64,000 nucleotides of DNA from Lagopus muta (taxonomy: Eukaryota; Chordata; Aves; Galliformes; Phasianidae): contig NC_064443.1 in NCBI RefSeq assembly GCF_023343835.1, positions 10,540,001-10,604,000 on the forward strand, in the 5' to 3' direction. The notes under the pieces were generated by a model. It was not told the DNA's origin and did no database searches. It was given only the letters and a program-made list of their open reading frames with translations. This document shows positions 54,121 through 64,000 of this stretch, piece after piece (position 1 is the first letter of the stretch; each line of letters begins with the position of its first letter). The translations under genes and the position numbers were made by a program.

Positions 54121-56048
54121 GACTAAAAACTGCAGTCACTTCCACTGTCAGGACTCCAGCTCCCAGTTCCACATCCCAGTGCTTTATTGTGGAGATGGGG
54201 TTAAGCACCTGAGCCCCTTTTCTACCTGAGAACTTAGGGATGCATAGCAGTACCTGTGTCATGATGCTTCTCACTGCAGCTGGACCCTGTGAGCCTTTTC
54301 TCTGCTGCACCAGGCCAGGAACACTTGTCCCAAACACAGGGAGCCCAGCTACAAGAGTCACCCAGCAGCAGGAGCCCAGGTTTCTATGGCAGCACAAACA
54401 GAATATCAACAGCACAGTGCCAGCCGTATCCATGCCTCTGTCCCTGTCCAACCACGGCTGTGAGGAGCGTGGAGTCCATGGGGTGAGAAGCCAAAAAATA
54501 ATGGGGGGAGGGCACCTACATCATTTTCTTCTGTTGTCAGCATCGGATGTAATGCTGTACTCAGACAAGAGGAGGCAGTGGGTGTCTCATGGGAGATCTC
54601 AGGTGTTAGCAGTCTCTGCCTCCGTGTGTGAGCTGGGGGTGTCCAGGGGGATACGGCACAGCAGTGAGATAGTGCCCCACAGATCCCAACCTGGACTCAC
54701 TTCCCTTCTCTGCGAGTTCCAGCACTGTGTATTATTTGAGTGTACAAAACATGAGCTTGTTGTGTACTCTGGGAAGATGGTGGATGAATCTTATTCTGTC
54801 ATTTTTAGAATTGTTTGCATGTTTATTTGGTTATTCTGTGGGGTTTTTTTTGTTTTTTGTTTTTTTCCTGCTGCACAGCAGCTTGATGAAATGGAAAAAT
54901 CACTGAATAACTGTTTCTATAGATTAAAACCCTGAATGCTTTATCTGATTCACGTCCTGCTGGACACTGATGTGTAGCTACTGAAGCGTAAAAGTGTAAG
55001 AGGCAGTGAGATATATATGCCAAATGATTCCAGCAACAAAGCAGTTTCTATTTGCATTATAGAGTGTAATAATTGTAATTAGCACAACCAGTGCTTCTGC
55101 AGCTTTTGGAATTGTTTCCAAAGTGCTGTGCAAACAATTTATTAGAAAAATCAACAATCTCAGACCAAGAACGTTTATAAGTTGATCTTAGAAATGGCTC
55201 TGTATCCTTTGCTAAAGGTAATATAAAGTGCTTTTTATTTCAGGGAGCTTCACTGACAGCTTATTTCCCACCTGCCAGTATCCTCTGCCTAGTCCTGCTT
55301 TCCAGTCCTATTCCTTGCGGCAGAAATTGGAACAACCCCGTGGAACAATAAGGTTTTTATGGGAAGGCTTTTGGGTTACAGAAGTCAAGGTGTGCTCTAA
55401 GAGGGCCAAACACTCAGATGTTTGCTACAATCACCCCACATATTTTACAAAGTGTATTCACCAAATACTGCTTTTGGAAAGGATTTTGTAGTGGGTACTT
55501 GAAGACCAGAAAAGGAGAGAGAAAACATTGGGGTGCATTACAAACTGCTTTAGTTCTACCTCAGACTGCGTCTCATCAGTGCTGAAAGTCTGACACCTGA
55601 AGAATAAGACACTAATTGGGCAGCTGCAGAAACACAGCCAATAGGAAACACATCGCACCAAGGACATACAGGGAAATTAGGCCAGATGAGTTTAGCTCAA
55701 AATACATAAAAACTGGAGGCTGTTCACAGCAAATAACGATGCTTTAAAATAGCCTTAAAACTAGCTCAAGCGGAAGAGGATATTTTCTGCCGTGCTTACG
55801 GTTGTATGGATCAGGAATACAGCAGCAGAATTACATCAACTGAACCAGTACCAGGACTCTGCCTTTTTTGATTCAAGGATAACTGTAACAATGATCTATC
55901 TGTTCTCTGTGAGTGAGATCATTACAATTATGCCTTTTCCCCTAGGACCTGCAGCAAAGACTACAAAGGAGACTGGTTTCAGAGAAACTAAAAACTAACT
56001 TTCATCACTGCGCCAGCCTAAAATTAAACGTGACCAAATTTCCTACAG
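54121..56048. other. Region upstream of the first CFAP100 coding exon
   Basis: A 5' non-coding exon and promoter of CFAP100 are expected here or further left, because the first coding exon begins at an acceptor. I could not place them and see no CpG island. A 231-codon open frame lies at 54240-54935; it has an ATG start but no recognisable similarity. Confidence 0.5.
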
Positions 56049-56049
56049 C

Positions 56050-63261
<7,212 letters not shown>

Positions 63262-63311
63262 GTGAGTGTGACCCTGTGGTGAGTGGTGGGAGGGGGGTCC
63301 CTAAGCCCCAA

Positions 63312-63530
63312 CTTTCAAACAGTCCTTTGTGTTGGAAGGGTCCCTTAAAGGCCATCTGTTCCAACTCCCCTGCAATGAACAGGGACACCCACAGCTTCAT
63401 CAGGTGCTCAGTGCCCATCCAGCCTGACCTCGGCTGTCTGCAGGGATGGGGCACCACCACCTCTCTGGGCAGCCTGTGCCAGTGCCTCACCACATTTATT
63501 GTAAAGAATTTCTTCCCTATCAGATGCAGT
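63312..63530 (-). mobile_element. CR1 LINE fragment, 3' region
   Basis: The antisense copy reads GTGTTGGAAGGGTCCCTTAA, AGGCCATCTGTTCCAACTCC, CCTGCAATGAACAGGGACAC and CTCTCTGGGCAGCCTGTGCC. It sits about 50 bases after the last CFAP100 exon in the window, inside the next intron. Confidence 0.95.
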
Positions 63531-64000
63531 GTACTCACACCTTGGTGCACAGCCCTGAAGGCACGGGCTGGGGAGCTGATGCATGTAGCATTGGGGGCTG
63601 TAAGCCAGGAAGGATGGTGTAATTCTTCTAAAGGAAGATCAAAGGCAGAAACAAGGCTCATCCTGAGAGATCCAGACCAGTGCCTGTTTTGACTCAAACC
63701 CTTCCTAGAGGAAGGCATCAGACCCAAGTGTGATTGCAGATGGCAGGTAGACACACCTATTCTCATTTGAAGTACCTCTCATTTGAAGTGAGTGCTTTTA
63801 AATGGAATCTACTTCTCACGCTGACTCATCACAAAACCTACAGCATTACTTAGCTGTGCTCTTCCTCCCCCCTCCCCCCCCCCCCCCCCCCCCCCCAATA
63901 ACTGCTATCCCGGGAAAACCCAATCTGCTCTCCGAGCCGAGGTGCAAGTCGCCCAGAAATGGAGTGTAGTGATGCTTCCACCTACCGGCAGCAGCGGGGA
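63531..64000 (+). other. CFAP100: CFAP100 intron 11, continuing beyond the window
   Basis: No further CFAP100 exon was recognised. A C23 homopolymer lies at 63874-63896. Confidence 0.6.
63874..63896. repeat. C23 homopolymer
   Basis: Twenty-three cytosines follow a C/T-rich lead-in. The length may be inexact in any assembly. Confidence 0.9.

Overview
The window looks like a bird genome, most likely a galliform such as chicken. Two vertebrate genes with spliced exons sit in long non-coding DNA. The dominant repeats are 5'-truncated CR1 LINE tails, at least 15 copies in both orientations. No L1, Alu or other mammalian repeats were seen. The species itself cannot be fixed from the sequence.

Region by region: 1-23040 is intergenic, with CR1 tails, two MIR-like SINE relics, a (TG)n microsatellite and some palindromic motifs, and no exon I can support. 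23042-35195 on the minus strand is KLF15, a Kruppel-like zinc-finger transcription factor. It has a CpG-island promoter, an inferred non-coding exon 1, a large coding exon 2 and a terminal exon carrying the rest of zinc finger 2 plus zinc finger 3. 35200-36870 holds the upstream promoter, an AT/CA tandem array and two CR1 copies. 36870-56048 is intergenic. 56049-63261 on the plus strand is the 5' two thirds of CFAP100 (CCDC37), an axonemal inner-arm regulator, in eleven coding exons; the gene runs off the right edge.

KLF15 and CFAP100 are transcribed away from each other about 21 kb apart. The same adjacency exists in the human 3q21 region, so this is conserved vertebrate synteny rather than a functional operon. 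KLF15 is a metabolic, hormone-responsive and circadian regulator in the nucleus. CFAP100 is a structural protein of motile cilia. Nothing in the sequence suggests that they work together.

I found no CRISPR array, phage, toxin or multi-gene undescribed system. The most interesting items are the low-complexity leader and promoter of KLF15, a six-codon upstream ORF in its leader, a duplicated block of about 115 bp on either side of that promoter, a perfect 16-bp palindrome built from forkhead-like half sites, and an RFX-type palindrome. All need comparative or expression data.
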